DNA of 64,000 nucleotides, taken from NCBI RefSeq assembly GCF_030410135.1, contig NZ_JAUGQQ010000008.1:29611-93610 (forward strand), in the 5' to 3' direction. The stretch's first letter is position 1. Every line of letters starts with the position of its first letter. The translations under genes and the position numbers were made by a program. Below are positions 25,815 through 34,832 of the stretch, piece after piece. The stretch is from Aequorivita aurantiaca (GTDB lineage Bacteria > Bacteroidota > Bacteroidia > Flavobacteriales > Flavobacteriaceae). Under the pieces are notes generated by a model, which saw only the letters and a list, made by a program, of their open reading frames with translations, had not been told where the DNA came from and searched no databases.

Positions 25815-27431
25815 CTAATACCGAACTTTATTTGTTTTACGCATTTCCTTAACTTCCTTCTTGGCCTCTTTTTCATGATAATTTCCGCCCAAATGTGGAC
25901 AATCCGACAGGGCCTTTACACTTTCAAAAGGCACTGTGCACTTATGATACATAAAGGATTGTGCCAATGTTTTGATGAGGTTTTTATCTCCAACAGTCAT
26001 ATCAACATCATCCATTGTGAATTGGCACGGGTGCTCATAGCCACAGGCGTGGGTCATTTCAATCAATTCCTTTCGAAAGTTTTTGAAATAGAAATGCGCC
26101 CGAACCGATTTATCCTCAACGTTGATACCGCGCTCCAACCATTTATTTTGTGTGGCAACCCCACTGGGGCATTTGTTGGTGTGGCACTGTTGTGCTTGAA
26201 TGCAGCCAATACTCATCATGGCCTCGCGCGCCACGTTTACCAAATCGGCGCCCATGGAAAATGCCATTACTGCCTTTGCCGGAAATCCCAATTTTCCACT
26301 TCCAATAAAAACAACTCGGTCACAGATATCATGCTTTTTGAAAATCTTATAAACTTCAGCAAAACCGAATAGCCAAGGAAGGGAAACGTGATCGGCAAAA
26401 CTCGGTGGCGAGGCTCCAGTTCCGCCCTCACCTCCGTCAATGGTAATAAAATCAGGACCTTTTCCTGTTTCCTTCATTAATTTTGCCAGTTTTTCCCACT
26501 CGCCCAAACGACCGACAGCAGATTTAATACCTACTGGCAAACCAGTGGCCTCGGCAATGTCTTCAATAAATTCAATCAATCCTTCCACACCCTCGAAAGC
26601 CGAGTGTTCCGGCGGTGATAGTACGTCCTTGCCCAAGGGCACATGCCGTATTTCTGCAATTTCCTTTGTTATTTTTGAACCTGGCAAAACCCCTCCTTTT
26701 CCAGGTTTTGCTCCTTGTGATAATTTCACTTCAATGGCTCTTACCTGCGGATTGTCATTTACGAGTTTTACAATCTTTTCCATGGAAAATTTTCCGTCAT
26801 CATCCCTCACACCGAAATATCCCGTCCCAAAGTGAAAAACCACATCGGCTCCTGTTTTGTGATAAGGAGAAAGCCCTCCCTCGCCGGTATTGTGATAGCA
26901 ATAGGCCATCGCACAACCCTTGTTTAGCGATTCCACAGCGCGGGCCGAAAGCGAACCGAAGCTCATAGCGGATACATTAATCACCGATGCCGGACGATAC
27001 GGTCTGCGGCGTTTGTGATAACCGCCCATCAATTTTGCGCAGGGAACGAAATAAGGATTTTTATAATTCGGGTTGTCCTTGGTAACCTTAAATGGCAAAA
27101 GTGAATTGTTTATGAAAATGTAATTCGGTTCATAAATATCCCGATCCGTTCCGAAACCTTCATAATTATTTTCATTTTTCGCCGAGGCATAAATCCATCC
27201 GCGCTCAATTCTATTGAAGGGAAGCTCCTCACGGTTGTTTGCCACAATATATTGCCGAAGCTCTGGGCCAATGGTTTCCAACATATAGCGCAAGTGCCCA
27301 AGCACGGGAAAATTATGGCTGATAGTATGTCTTTTGTTGAAAAAAATATCCCGAACGGCAACAATCAATAAAAAGAAAAGAATCCAACCCCACCAAGGGA
27401 TGTCGCCTAAAAAAGATAAAATAGCATCCAT
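25815..27431 (-). CDS. FMN-binding glutamate synthase family protein
   Basis: A 538-residue protein with an N-terminal membrane helix (GWILFFLLIVAV) followed by a glutamate-synthase alpha-subunit-like TIM barrel. Visible are SVINVSAMSFGSLSARAVE, IEVKLSQGAKPGKGG, the FMN-site IDGGEGGTGASPPSF and the iron-sulfur cysteine cluster CIQAQQCHTNKCPSG. There is no glutaminase domain, so it is not a complete glutamate synthase; stand-alone proteins of this type are common and their reaction is not settled. The ATG at 27431 is preferred, since the longer version adds 27 residues unlike the family. Confidence 0.88.
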   Translation of the reverse strand: MDAILSFLGDIPWWGWILFFLLIVAVRDIFFNKRHTISHNFPVLGHLRYMLETIGPELRQYIVANNREELPFNRIERGWIYASAKNENNYEGFGTDRDIYEPNYIFINNSLLPFKVTKDNPNYKNPYFVPCAKLMGGYHKRRRPYRPASVINVSAMSFGSLSARAVESLNKGCAMAYCYHNTGEGGLSPYHKTGADVVFHFGTGYFGVRDDDGKFSMEKIVKLVNDNPQVRAIEVKLSQGAKPGKGGVLPGSKITKEIAEIRHVPLGKDVLSPPEHSAFEGVEGLIEFIEDIAEATGLPVGIKSAVGRLGEWEKLAKLMKETGKGPDFITIDGGEGGTGASPPSFADHVSLPWLFGFAEVYKIFKKHDICDRVVFIGSGKLGFPAKAVMAFSMGADLVNVAREAMMSIGCIQAQQCHTNKCPSGVATQNKWLERGINVEDKSVRAHFYFKNFRKELIEMTHACGYEHPCQFTMDDVDMTVGDKNLIKTLAQSFMYHKCTVPFESVKALSDCPHLGGNYHEKEAKKEVKEMRKTNKVRY

Positions 27432-27592
27432 ATCAAGTTTTTTATAAAGATATTTAAAATAATATAGTTTCTGAAGAATGCCCCCCGTTAAAAGAATGTG
27501 AAGTTCCATCACTTTTGTTTATAATTTACCACAATTCAATTCCCAAAAAAGATTGATAATGGTTATTTTCACAACCTGAAGAAAATGAAGTT

Positions 27593-29914
27593 TTGGAACA
27601 ATATTTAGAACAACTTAACGACGCCCAGCGCGCGCCAGTGTTGCAAAAGGACGGCGCAATGATCGTGATTGCCGGCGCTGGCTCCGGGAAAACGCGCGTG
27701 CTAACTTTTCGCATTGCATATTTGATGAGTCAGGGCGTGGACCCTTTCAATATTTTAGCGCTTACTTTTACAAACAAAGCGGCGCGCGAGATGAAAAACC
27801 GTATCTCAAAAATCGTTGGCGCTAGCGAAGCCAAAAATCTGTGGATGGGAACCTTCCACAGTATTTTTGCGAAAATACTTCGATTCGAGGCTGATAAATT
27901 AGGTTATCCATCCAACTTTACCATTTACGATACGCAAGATTCGCAAAGCGTAATTCGTGCAGTGATTAAGGAAATGAACCTTGATAAAGACGTATATAAA
28001 TACAAGCAGGTTTATTCGCGAATTTCTTCCTATAAAAATAGCCTCATTACCGTAAAAGCATATTTCAACAACCCGGAATTGATGGAAACCGACGCAATGG
28101 CGAAGATGCCGCGTTTAGGAGATATTTACAAAGCCTATTGCGACAAATGTTTTAAGGCCGGCGCAATGGATTTTGACGATTTGTTGCTAAAAACGAACGA
28201 ATTATTGACCCGATTCCCAGAAGTTTTGGCGAAATATCAAAACCGTTTCCGCTACATTTTGGTGGATGAGTACCAGGATACAAACCACAGCCAGTATTTG
28301 ATTGTGCGCGCGCTTTCCGATAGATTTCAGAATATATGCGTGGTTGGCGATGATGCGCAGAGTATTTATGCCTTCCGCGGCGCGAATATTAATAATATTC
28401 TGAATTTTCAAAAGGATTACGATGAAGTGAAAGTGTTCCGTTTGGAACAGAATTACCGTTCCACAAAAAACATCGTTAACGCCGCGAATAACATTATTGA
28501 AAAGAATAAAACCAGGCTCGAAAAAGTAGTTTGGACGGCCAATGACGAAGGCACTAAAATCCTCGTAAACCGAACAATGACTGATGGTGACGAGGGGCGT
28601 TTTGTTGCAAGTTCTATTTTTGAAAATAAAATGAACCATCAATTGAACGATGGCGATTTTGCCGTTTTATACCGAACGAATGCTCAAAGTAGGGCGATTG
28701 AGGATGCACTTCGAAAGAAAGATATTCCGTATCGGATTTATGGTGGGCTCAGTTTTTATCAACGAAAAGAGATAAAAGATGTGTTGGCGTATTTGCGTTT
28801 GGTTTTGAATCCGAAAGACGAGGAGGCACTGAAACGAGTTATAAATTATCCTGCCCGCGGAATTGGCGAAACCACAATTGAACGTTTAATCGTTGCCGCA
28901 AATCATTACAAACGCTCGGTGTTTGAGGTGATGAAAAACATCGAAAAAATTGATTTGAAAATAAATTCGGGCACAAAAAATAAGTTGTTGGATTTTGTGA
29001 CAATGATAGAAAGTTTTCAGGTTTTGAATGAAGGTTACGATGCTTTCCAAATTTCGGAACACGTTGCGAAAAAAACAGGATTGATACAAGAATTGAAAAA
29101 AGACGGCACTCCGGAAGGAATTGCCAGAATTGAAAATATTGAGGAATTGCTGAACGGTATGCGCGATTTTGTGGAAGAGCAAAAGGAAATTGCAGATGCC
29201 ACCGGTTCGCTTTCCGAATTTATGGAAGATGTTGCCCTCGCAACCGATTTGGACAACGATAAAGGCGATGGCGACCGAGTGGCGCTAATGACGGTGCATT
29301 TGGCCAAAGGTTTGGAATTTCCATACGTTTACATTGTGGGAATGGAAGAAGACCTTTTTCCCAGTGGAATGAGTATGAACACGCGAAGTGAGTTGGAGGA
29401 GGAGCGAAGGTTGTTTTATGTTGCTTTAACACGGGCCGAAAAACAGGCGTATTTGACGTATACTCAATCCCGATACCGCTGGGGAAAATTAATTGACGCC
29501 GAACCCAGCCGTTTTATTGAGGAAATTGATCAAAGTTTTTTGGAATACTTAACGCCAATAACTGAAAACAGATACAAGCCACTTTTGGACTCAGATATTT
29601 TTGATGAGGTGGACCACAGCAAATTGCGCTTGCGAAAACCAGTTGCGAGCAATGCTCCAAAAGGACCAACAGAGGATCAACTGCGCAAGTTACGCCGCCT
29701 GAAACCCGTTGCAAGCGATACCGATAAAAACTTCAACGCAAAAGATGCAAATCTGGATGTGGGAACAATAGTTGAGCACGTTCGCTTCGGAAAGGGAAAA
29801 ATCCTCAAAATTGAAGGTGTGGGCGCAGACACAAAAGCCGAGATTTATTTCGAAAATGGCGGACTTAAAAAACTCTTGCTTCGCTTTGCGAAATTAAAAG
29901 TTTTGGACAGCTAA
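27593..29914 (+). CDS. ATP-dependent DNA helicase UvrD/PcrA
   Basis: A superfamily 1A helicase of 773 residues acting in excision and mismatch repair. Motifs in order: Q-motif LNDAQRAPV, Walker A GAGSGKT at 28-34, motif II VDEYQDTN, motif III VGDDAQSIYAFRGA, motif IV LEQNYRST, motif V TVHLAKGLEFPYVYIVG and motif VI FYVALTRAEKQ. The C-terminal tail (VGTIVEHVRFGKGKI) is the Tudor-like region that binds RNA polymerase in PcrA. The start is a TTG: no ATG is in frame, and the frame opens only eleven codons upstream, while MEQYLEQLNDAQR is where these proteins usually begin. Confidence 0.95.
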   Translation: MEQYLEQLNDAQRAPVLQKDGAMIVIAGAGSGKTRVLTFRIAYLMSQGVDPFNILALTFTNKAAREMKNRISKIVGASEAKNLWMGTFHSIFAKILRFEADKLGYPSNFTIYDTQDSQSVIRAVIKEMNLDKDVYKYKQVYSRISSYKNSLITVKAYFNNPELMETDAMAKMPRLGDIYKAYCDKCFKAGAMDFDDLLLKTNELLTRFPEVLAKYQNRFRYILVDEYQDTNHSQYLIVRALSDRFQNICVVGDDAQSIYAFRGANINNILNFQKDYDEVKVFRLEQNYRSTKNIVNAANNIIEKNKTRLEKVVWTANDEGTKILVNRTMTDGDEGRFVASSIFENKMNHQLNDGDFAVLYRTNAQSRAIEDALRKKDIPYRIYGGLSFYQRKEIKDVLAYLRLVLNPKDEEALKRVINYPARGIGETTIERLIVAANHYKRSVFEVMKNIEKIDLKINSGTKNKLLDFVTMIESFQVLNEGYDAFQISEHVAKKTGLIQELKKDGTPEGIARIENIEELLNGMRDFVEEQKEIADATGSLSEFMEDVALATDLDNDKGDGDRVALMTVHLAKGLEFPYVYIVGMEEDLFPSGMSMNTRSELEEERRLFYVALTRAEKQAYLTYTQSRYRWGKLIDAEPSRFIEEIDQSFLEYLTPITENRYKPLLDSDIFDEVDHSKLRLRKPVASNAPKGPTEDQLRKLRRLKPVASDTDKNFNAKDANLDVGTIVEHVRFGKGKILKIEGVGADTKAEIYFENGGLKKLLLRFAKLKVLDS

Positions 29915-29923
29915 AACTCAAGG

Positions 29924-30808
29924 TTAATCGGGATTTTCTACTGCAAGATAAGTGTTGATGTAAGTGGTTATTTGATTTTGCAAATCAGTATAATCTGCTT
30001 GACTCCAATTGTCGCCGTGGCCACCTTCATAAACCGAAAAATTATGATCAATTCCAGCATTATTCAGCGCAATATTTAGCCGATCCCCATTCGTAAGCGG
30101 CACCAAAGGGTCTGCATTTCCGTAGAATAATAAAGTAGGACTCGTGGTACCTGAAATTTGAAGTACGGGACTTACGGCTACTGCGTAATCGGTGCCCGAG
30201 GGATAAGCACTTTCGTCCACTAAGGCGCTTAACAAATAATCGAAATTAGGATTATTTGCATAAAAAGGATCGGTAAAATCCGTTGGTCCAACAATGTTTG
30301 CCACCATTTTCACTTGGTCGCCCGCATCGTACACAGCGTCGTACATTAAGGAAATGTGAGCTCCCGCGCTTGCACCAATAAGCGCAAATTCTGGTTGTAT
30401 TTGAAGGTCGTTTTTTTCATCAGTAATTTTATCGATTACCCTTTCAACGTCCATAAATTGGTTTGGAAATGCGGGGGTTTGCAGATCGGCCAAAACGTAA
30501 TTCATATTTACGATTGCGTGGTTCGGGTGATTTAATTTCAAGGTTGGAATGATGTAATCCATATCAATCTTGTCGCCGCCTGTCCATCCGCCACCGTGTA
30601 TTAACACAATAACTTTGGTCTTTTCTTCGGAACGGGCCGCAGGCAAATAAAGATCATATTTTTGCTTTGGATTGCTTCCGTATGCCACGTTCAGTCTAGT
30701 TTCTTCCACCAAAGGTTTGTTGTTGGTATTGTTGTCATTTTCGGAAGAGCAGGAAGTATTCAGAAATAAAATTCCGAAGGAAATATAAATAAGAAGCATT
30801 TGTTTCAT
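29924..30808 (-). CDS. alpha/beta hydrolase (esterase-like) lipoprotein
   Basis: A 294-residue predicted lipoprotein with lipobox cysteine C20 (LNTSC). It has the alpha/beta hydrolase features of the carboxylesterase/BD-FAE group: oxyanion motif HGGGWTGG, nucleophile elbow GASAG, acid in YGNADPLVP and the catalytic histidine in GGHGDNW. It is probably exported to the periplasm or outer membrane and hydrolyses ester bonds, perhaps acetyl groups on polysaccharides. The substrate is not decidable and no polysaccharide utilisation genes adjoin. It is convergent with the UvrD gene, 9 bp apart. Confidence 0.88.
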   Translation of the reverse strand: MKQMLLIYISFGILFLNTSCSSENDNNTNNKPLVEETRLNVAYGSNPKQKYDLYLPAARSEEKTKVIVLIHGGGWTGGDKIDMDYIIPTLKLNHPNHAIVNMNYVLADLQTPAFPNQFMDVERVIDKITDEKNDLQIQPEFALIGASAGAHISLMYDAVYDAGDQVKMVANIVGPTDFTDPFYANNPNFDYLLSALVDESAYPSGTDYAVAVSPVLQISGTTSPTLLFYGNADPLVPLTNGDRLNIALNNAGIDHNFSVYEGGHGDNWSQADYTDLQNQITTYINTYLAVENPD

Positions 30809-30924
30809 AAACGGTTTTTGAATGCATGTAACGCAGAAAAATCCATTTTATGTTAAGGATTAGTTATCTGCCTATATTTTTTGAAAAATTCAATTAACTT
30901 TAAAAGGAATATATTTATTTTTCA

Positions 30925-31140
30925 ATGATACGCAAAGGATCCAAGGTTAGCTGGAACTGGGGCTCGGGAACTGCGCAGGGCAAGGTAATCAAAACCTATA
31001 CCGAAGAAATTTCAAAAACTATAAAGGGCAGTAAAATCACCAGAAAAGGTGAACCGGGAAATCGGGCGCTATTTATTGAACAAGAGGATGGTAACAGGGT
31101 TTTGAAGCTTGAAAGTGAGGTAAAACATTTTAAGAATTAA
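30925..31140 (+). CDS. DUF2945 / hypervirulence-associated TUDOR-domain protein
   Basis: A 71-residue small basic protein matching the DUF2945 (HVA1 TUDOR) pattern: KGSKVSWNWGSGTAQGKV at the N-terminus, then TIKGSKITRKGEPGNRALFIEQEDG, VLKLESEV. It probably folds as a small beta-barrel; the cellular role is unknown. It is 8 bp upstream of the YrdC-family gene and in the same direction, so the two are likely co-transcribed. Confidence 0.8.
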   Translation: MIRKGSKVSWNWGSGTAQGKVIKTYTEEISKTIKGSKITRKGEPGNRALFIEQEDGNRVLKLESEVKHFKN

Positions 31141-31148
31141 TTTGAGAG

Positions 31149-31766
31149 ATGGCAGAGTTTATTAGAATTTATGAAGAAAATCCGAATCCAAAAGAGATAA
31201 AAAAAGTTGTTAAAATTCTTCGAAATGGTGGTGTTATTATATATCCCAGTGATACTGTTTACGCATTGGGTTGTGACATAAATAATAATCGCGCATTGGA
31301 AAGAGTTGCGCAATTGCGTGGTGTGAAACTTGAAAAGGCGAATTTTTCATTTGTATGCGAAGATCTCAGTAATCTCAGCGATTATGTGAAGCAGATAGAC
31401 ACGCCAACTTTCAAATTGCTGAAACGAAATCTTCCGGGACCATACACCTTTATTCTTCCTGGAAATAATAATCTTCCTACGGTTTTTAAAAAGAAAAAGG
31501 AAGTGGGTATTCGAGTGCCGGACAATTCCATTACCCGCGCCATTGTGCAGGAATTGGGTAATCCGATAATTTCAACCTCCATAAAGGATGAGGATGAGGT
31601 GATTGAATATACCACCGACCCTGAATTGATTCTTGAAAAATGGGACAATTTGGTTGACGCCGTTATTGATGGTGGTTATGGGGGAAATATTCCTTCAACG
31701 GTAATTGATCTAACCGGGCCGGAACCTGTGGTGCTTCGGGAAGGGAAAGGGAGTTTGGAGCTATAA
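31149..31766 (+). CDS. YrdC/YciO family protein (L-threonylcarbamoyladenylate synthase-like)
   Basis: A 205-residue YrdC-fold protein. The nucleotide-binding region reads GGVIIYPSDTVYALGCD, with the LKRNLPGPYTFIL and GIRVPDN blocks and STVIDLTG near the end. TsaC/Sua5 enzymes make the threonylcarbamoyl-AMP used for t6A37 in tRNA. The stretch LRGVKLEKANFSFVC is closer to the YciO subgroup, whose activity is weaker or different, so a tsaC symbol is withheld. There is no C-terminal Sua5 domain. Confidence 0.85.
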   Translation: MAEFIRIYEENPNPKEIKKVVKILRNGGVIIYPSDTVYALGCDINNNRALERVAQLRGVKLEKANFSFVCEDLSNLSDYVKQIDTPTFKLLKRNLPGPYTFILPGNNNLPTVFKKKKEVGIRVPDNSITRAIVQELGNPIISTSIKDEDEVIEYTTDPELILEKWDNLVDAVIDGGYGGNIPSTVIDLTGPEPVVLREGKGSLEL

Positions 31767-31810
31767 TTTATTAACTATTTCAGAATACTTTATTGCCTGC
31801 ACCATTTTCT

Positions 31811-32152
31811 TTATTCTTTTTTAAGTAAGTGTTTCAAACCTCTATATAGGTTTTGCTCTAAAATGTCCATTTCACCGTCAATCAAAAATAATTTTTTGAT
31901 GCTGTGGAATGCTTCGTCTATTTCCTGTTTAGAATATTCAAACCTTTCAATGGCTGCATTTATTTTTTGGATTTGCTGATAATCATTATCCTCTTCAAAC
32001 TCTTTGCGAATTTTTAGATACTTTTCTTCTCCCACTCGAGATTTAATATATTCCTTTTCTTCTTTGGAAACATTAAAATCTGCGTGGGCACAATATAATA
32101 AGATATAGGCTTTTAGTTCTTCGTGGTTCCAAGTGGTAGTGAAATCTTCCAT
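31811..32152 (-). CDS. small TerB-like helical protein
   Basis: A 113-residue soluble all-helical protein. The pattern LLYCAHADFNVSKEEKEYI, followed later by IKKLFLIDGEMDILEQN, resembles the TerB/DjlA-type acidic metal-binding helical fold (paired D/E-rich loops after a hydrophobic helix). The similarity is by eye and weak. It is convergent with the YrdC-family gene. No tellurite-resistance genes are nearby, so a tellurite role is not implied. Confidence 0.6.
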   Translation of the reverse strand: MEDFTTTWNHEELKAYILLYCAHADFNVSKEEKEYIKSRVGEEKYLKIRKEFEEDNDYQQIQKINAAIERFEYSKQEIDEAFHSIKKLFLIDGEMDILEQNLYRGLKHLLKKE

Positions 32153-32231
32153 TATTGTTACAGTATTGGTTTTTGATGAATCTGATATACAAGATACAAA
32201 AGGTTAAGAAATATTTTATTAAATGCTTGCA

Positions 32232-32262
32232 CAAAAAAACCCGACCTTTTGGGGGTCGGGTT
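32232..32262 (-). terminator. terminator after the OmpA-family gene
   Basis: AACCCGACC (32238-32246) and GGTCGGGTT (32254-32262) form a 9-bp stem with a 7-base loop. On the minus strand the stem is followed by a run of T, correct for ending the OmpA transcript. Confidence 0.85.
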
Positions 32263-32285
32263 CTATTTAATTTATATTTCAGAAA

Positions 32286-33149
32286 TTATTTTCCTTCTGC
32301 CTCAAGGTTTTTCATTTCCTTTTCAATCATATCATAAAACTGATCGATTTTTGGAAGTACCAAAATACGAGTACGTCTGTTGGTTGATCTGTTTTCAGCA
32401 GTGGTATTTGGAACCAATGGAACGTATTCCGAACGTCCCGCAGCAACTAATCTTGATGGCGCAACGCCAAGGTTTTGAAGCTCTCTTACGATTGCTGTAG
32501 CTCTTTTAACACTAAGATCCCAATTGTCAAGAAGTTCACCTCTTTTACCGAAAGGCACGTTATCTGTATGACCTTCAACCATTGCTTCAAAGTCTGGCTT
32601 TCCGTTAATCACTTTGGCAACTTTTCCTAAAATTTCAGTTGCTCTGCCGGAAATCTGGTAGCTACCACTCTTGAATATAACCTTATCAGAAAGTGAAATA
32701 TAAACAACCCCTTTTTCAACATTTACTTCAATGTCCGGATCGTTTACGCCCACTTCTCTTTTTAAGCTGGTAACCAACGCAAGCGTAACACTGTCCTTTT
32801 TGTTAAGGGCATCCTGCAAACGTGTAATTTTCAAATCTTTCTCCTTAAGACTCTCTAAGGATTTTTCAAGATTGGTTGCTCCTTTTGAAGTTAGCATGGT
32901 AAGATCTTTTGAACTTTGGATAAGATCTTGATTGGTTTTTCTCATATCTGCCAAGCGCTCTTCCAGTTCTTTTGCTCGTGCGGAAGCCGCGGCTCTTTCT
33001 GTAAGGCAATCGTTAAGTTTTACCGTTGCCGTATTCAGCAAGTCTTGGGTGTTTTTCTGTTTTGCTTCAAGCTCAGCATATTTCTTATTCGATACGCAAG
33101 AAGTAAAGGCCAAACTAGAGCATACTGCTAGAATCAATAATTTCTTCAT
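32286..33149 (-). CDS. OmpA family outer-membrane lipoprotein
   Basis: A 287-residue lipoprotein (lipobox cysteine C18 in AFTSC) with a central coiled coil (about 24-130, KYAELEAKQKNTQDLL through LEKSLESLKEKDLKI) and a C-terminal OmpA/Pal peptidoglycan-binding domain (VEGHTDNVPFG, NWDLSVKRATAIVREL, AAGRSEYVPL, NRRTRILVLP). It would tether the outer membrane to peptidoglycan. It is transcribed alone from a well-formed promoter at 33196-33224 and ended by a strong hairpin. Confidence 0.93.
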   Translation of the reverse strand: MKKLLILAVCSSLAFTSCVSNKKYAELEAKQKNTQDLLNTATVKLNDCLTERAAASARAKELEERLADMRKTNQDLIQSSKDLTMLTSKGATNLEKSLESLKEKDLKITRLQDALNKKDSVTLALVTSLKREVGVNDPDIEVNVEKGVVYISLSDKVIFKSGSYQISGRATEILGKVAKVINGKPDFEAMVEGHTDNVPFGKRGELLDNWDLSVKRATAIVRELQNLGVAPSRLVAAGRSEYVPLVPNTTAENRSTNRRTRILVLPKIDQFYDMIEKEMKNLEAEGK

Positions 33150-33195
33150 AATTAGTAAGTGTTATATTTAGATTGTTTGATTTAAATAATCACTT

Positions 33196-33224
33196 CAAAA
33201 TTATTAAAATACACTACAGACAAA
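33196..33224 (-). promoter_or_regulatory. Bacteroidota promoter for the OmpA-family gene
   Basis: Minus strand: TTTG (33224-33221), a 17-base spacer, then TAATTTTG (33203-33196), a full TAnnTTTG match, about 47 bp before the ATG. Confidence 0.65.
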
Positions 33225-33246
33225 AAACGATTAACAATACTTTAAG

Positions 33247-34239
33247 TTATAGCTGTTCAAAATGCTTTTTCCCAAGTATAAAATGTTGAAAAACAATTGA
33301 TTTGGTTTTGAAATATTTAAGTGATGAAGCGTTATTTTTTCTCTTCAAAAGAAATTTGGAAGCCAATCCATAAAAACTTAAATGAGCTTTTGCAACGGCG
33401 AGGAAATGTCTTGGTTTTCCGTCAATTAAAAACTGAAATGCGGCTATTCCATCCAGCAACATCCTTACAAAAATGGAAGTGAACGCTTTTGTTCCGCTTG
33501 CATTTTTTAGAAGATTTAAAAGCGAATTGCGAAAATTATAAAATGTTTTTTGGGAATTTGCGGAAGCCAAAGTCGCTCCACCCACGTGATAAACCTTTGA
33601 GGTGCCTACATATAAAATTTTCCCTCCCTTTGCTTGCAACCGCCAACAAAGATCTATCTCCTCTTGATGGGCAAAATAAGCCTCATCCAGTCCGCCAGCT
33701 TCCCAAAAGTTTTTTGATTTCACAAACAAACAAGCGCCCGAGGCCCAAAATATATTGGAAATATCATCATATTGTCCCACGTCTTTTTCCAAAGTATTAA
33801 AAATGCGTCCGCGGCAAAATGGGTAGCCATATTTATCTAAAAACCCGCCCGCCGCACCGGCGTATTCGAAGTATTCCTTGTTTTTGTAATCCAGAATTTT
33901 CGGCTGTGCCGCAACTACGGAAGTGTCTTTTTCAAATTCTGAAAGTACGGGTTTTAGCCAATTTTCCACCACTTCCACATCGCTATTTAAAAGCACGAAA
34001 ATATCTTCCGAAAGATTTTGTAAGGCATCGTTGTAACCTTTTGCATACCCGCCATTTACTTTATTTCGAATAATTTTCACAGAGGGAAAATATTCTGATA
34101 CGTATGCAACCGAATCATCCGTAGAGGCATTGTCCGCGAGATAAACATTCGCTTCGGTAGAAAATTTTACTACGGAAGGTAGGAATTTTTCCAATAAATC
34201 TCTTCCGTTCCAATTCAATATTACTACAGCTACTTTCAC
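33247..34239 (-). CDS. family 2 glycosyltransferase
   Basis: A 330-residue GT-A fold glycosyltransferase beginning VAVVILNWNGRDLLEKFL, with ADNASTDDS, the metal-binding region LLNSDVEVVENWL and the acceptor region GLDEAYFAHQEEIDLCWRLQ. This is the pattern of the rhamnosyltransferase-like group. The C-terminal part is basic and may associate with the membrane. The start is GTG at 34239. The sugar and acceptor are not decidable, and no other glycan genes are adjacent. Confidence 0.9.
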   Translation of the reverse strand: MKVAVVILNWNGRDLLEKFLPSVVKFSTEANVYLADNASTDDSVAYVSEYFPSVKIIRNKVNGGYAKGYNDALQNLSEDIFVLLNSDVEVVENWLKPVLSEFEKDTSVVAAQPKILDYKNKEYFEYAGAAGGFLDKYGYPFCRGRIFNTLEKDVGQYDDISNIFWASGACLFVKSKNFWEAGGLDEAYFAHQEEIDLCWRLQAKGGKILYVGTSKVYHVGGATLASANSQKTFYNFRNSLLNLLKNASGTKAFTSIFVRMLLDGIAAFQFLIDGKPRHFLAVAKAHLSFYGLASKFLLKRKNNASSLKYFKTKSIVFQHFILGKKHFEQL

Positions 34240-34268
34240 TCGGTAAAGATAGATTTTTGACGTGTTTT

Positions 34269-34712
34269 TTATTTATAATCGGGAATTTCTTCCAAAAATA
34301 TGTAGCACTCGTTTTCAAAATCCATTTGGCAGAAATAATGTTCCAAACCATTAGTAACCATTAAATATTCCGAATTTAATGAAAGGTTATAACGGGCAAT
34401 TTGGTCAAAGGTCAATTGGGTAATCGGTACTGTGGGGGCCTTACATTCCACGATCAAAAAAATACTTCCGTCACTATTGAAAATGACGATGTCATAACGC
34501 TTTGTTGTGTTATTCAGTTTCAGTTGCTTCTCAATATTTACAAGGCTTTTGGGATATTTTTTTTCTTTCAGAAGAAATTGGATACAATGTAAACGCACCC
34601 ATTCCTCAGGAGTTAGAAACACGAATTTTTTTCTAATTTCATCAAAAACCAACGTTTTATTTTCGCTATTTTTGAAGCGAAAGGAATATTCCGGGAAGTT
34701 TAGTTTTTGCAT
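34269..34712 (-). CDS. HsdR N-terminal-domain-like nuclease-fold protein
   Basis: A 147-residue protein resembling the isolated N-terminal domain of type I restriction HsdR. The PD-(D/E)xK core is D74 in KRYDIVIFNSDG and E89-x-K91 in FLIVECKAP, followed by QIARYN. The start is the ATG at 34712; the TTG upstream is rejected. There are no helicase, methylase or specificity genes nearby, so this is not a restriction system; such solo proteins are common in flavobacteria, often next to holA as here. A nuclease activity and its target are unproven. Confidence 0.8.
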   Translation of the reverse strand: MQKLNFPEYSFRFKNSENKTLVFDEIRKKFVFLTPEEWVRLHCIQFLLKEKKYPKSLVNIEKQLKLNNTTKRYDIVIFNSDGSIFLIVECKAPTVPITQLTFDQIARYNLSLNSEYLMVTNGLEHYFCQMDFENECYIFLEEIPDYK

Positions 34713-34762
34713 CAGGCAAAGAAACAAATTTCAACAGAATATAACCGATTATTTAATTTGAA

Positions 34763-34820
34763 TGTCCCTTCGAGCGCAGTCGGGAGGACGTCAATAGTTC
34801 TCTACTGCGCTCGATAGACA
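34763..34820. repeat. inverted repeat upstream of holA
   Basis: Arms TCGAGCGCAGT (34770-34780) and ACTGCGCTCGA (34804-34814), with an outer TGTC/GACA pair (34763-34766 and 34817-34820) interrupted by a small bulge. The GC-rich palindrome stands out in AT-rich DNA and resembles dispersed flavobacterial repeats. Confidence 0.75.
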
Positions 34821-34832
34821 CAAAGATTTTTG

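Noticed and set aside
25815..27431. Complete NADPH glutamate synthase
   Set aside because: There is no glutaminase domain and no small subunit gene nearby; only the FMN/iron-sulfur barrel is present.
34269..34712. Type I restriction system
   Set aside because: Only a short HsdR-N-like domain is present; no HsdM, HsdS or helicase part lies nearby.
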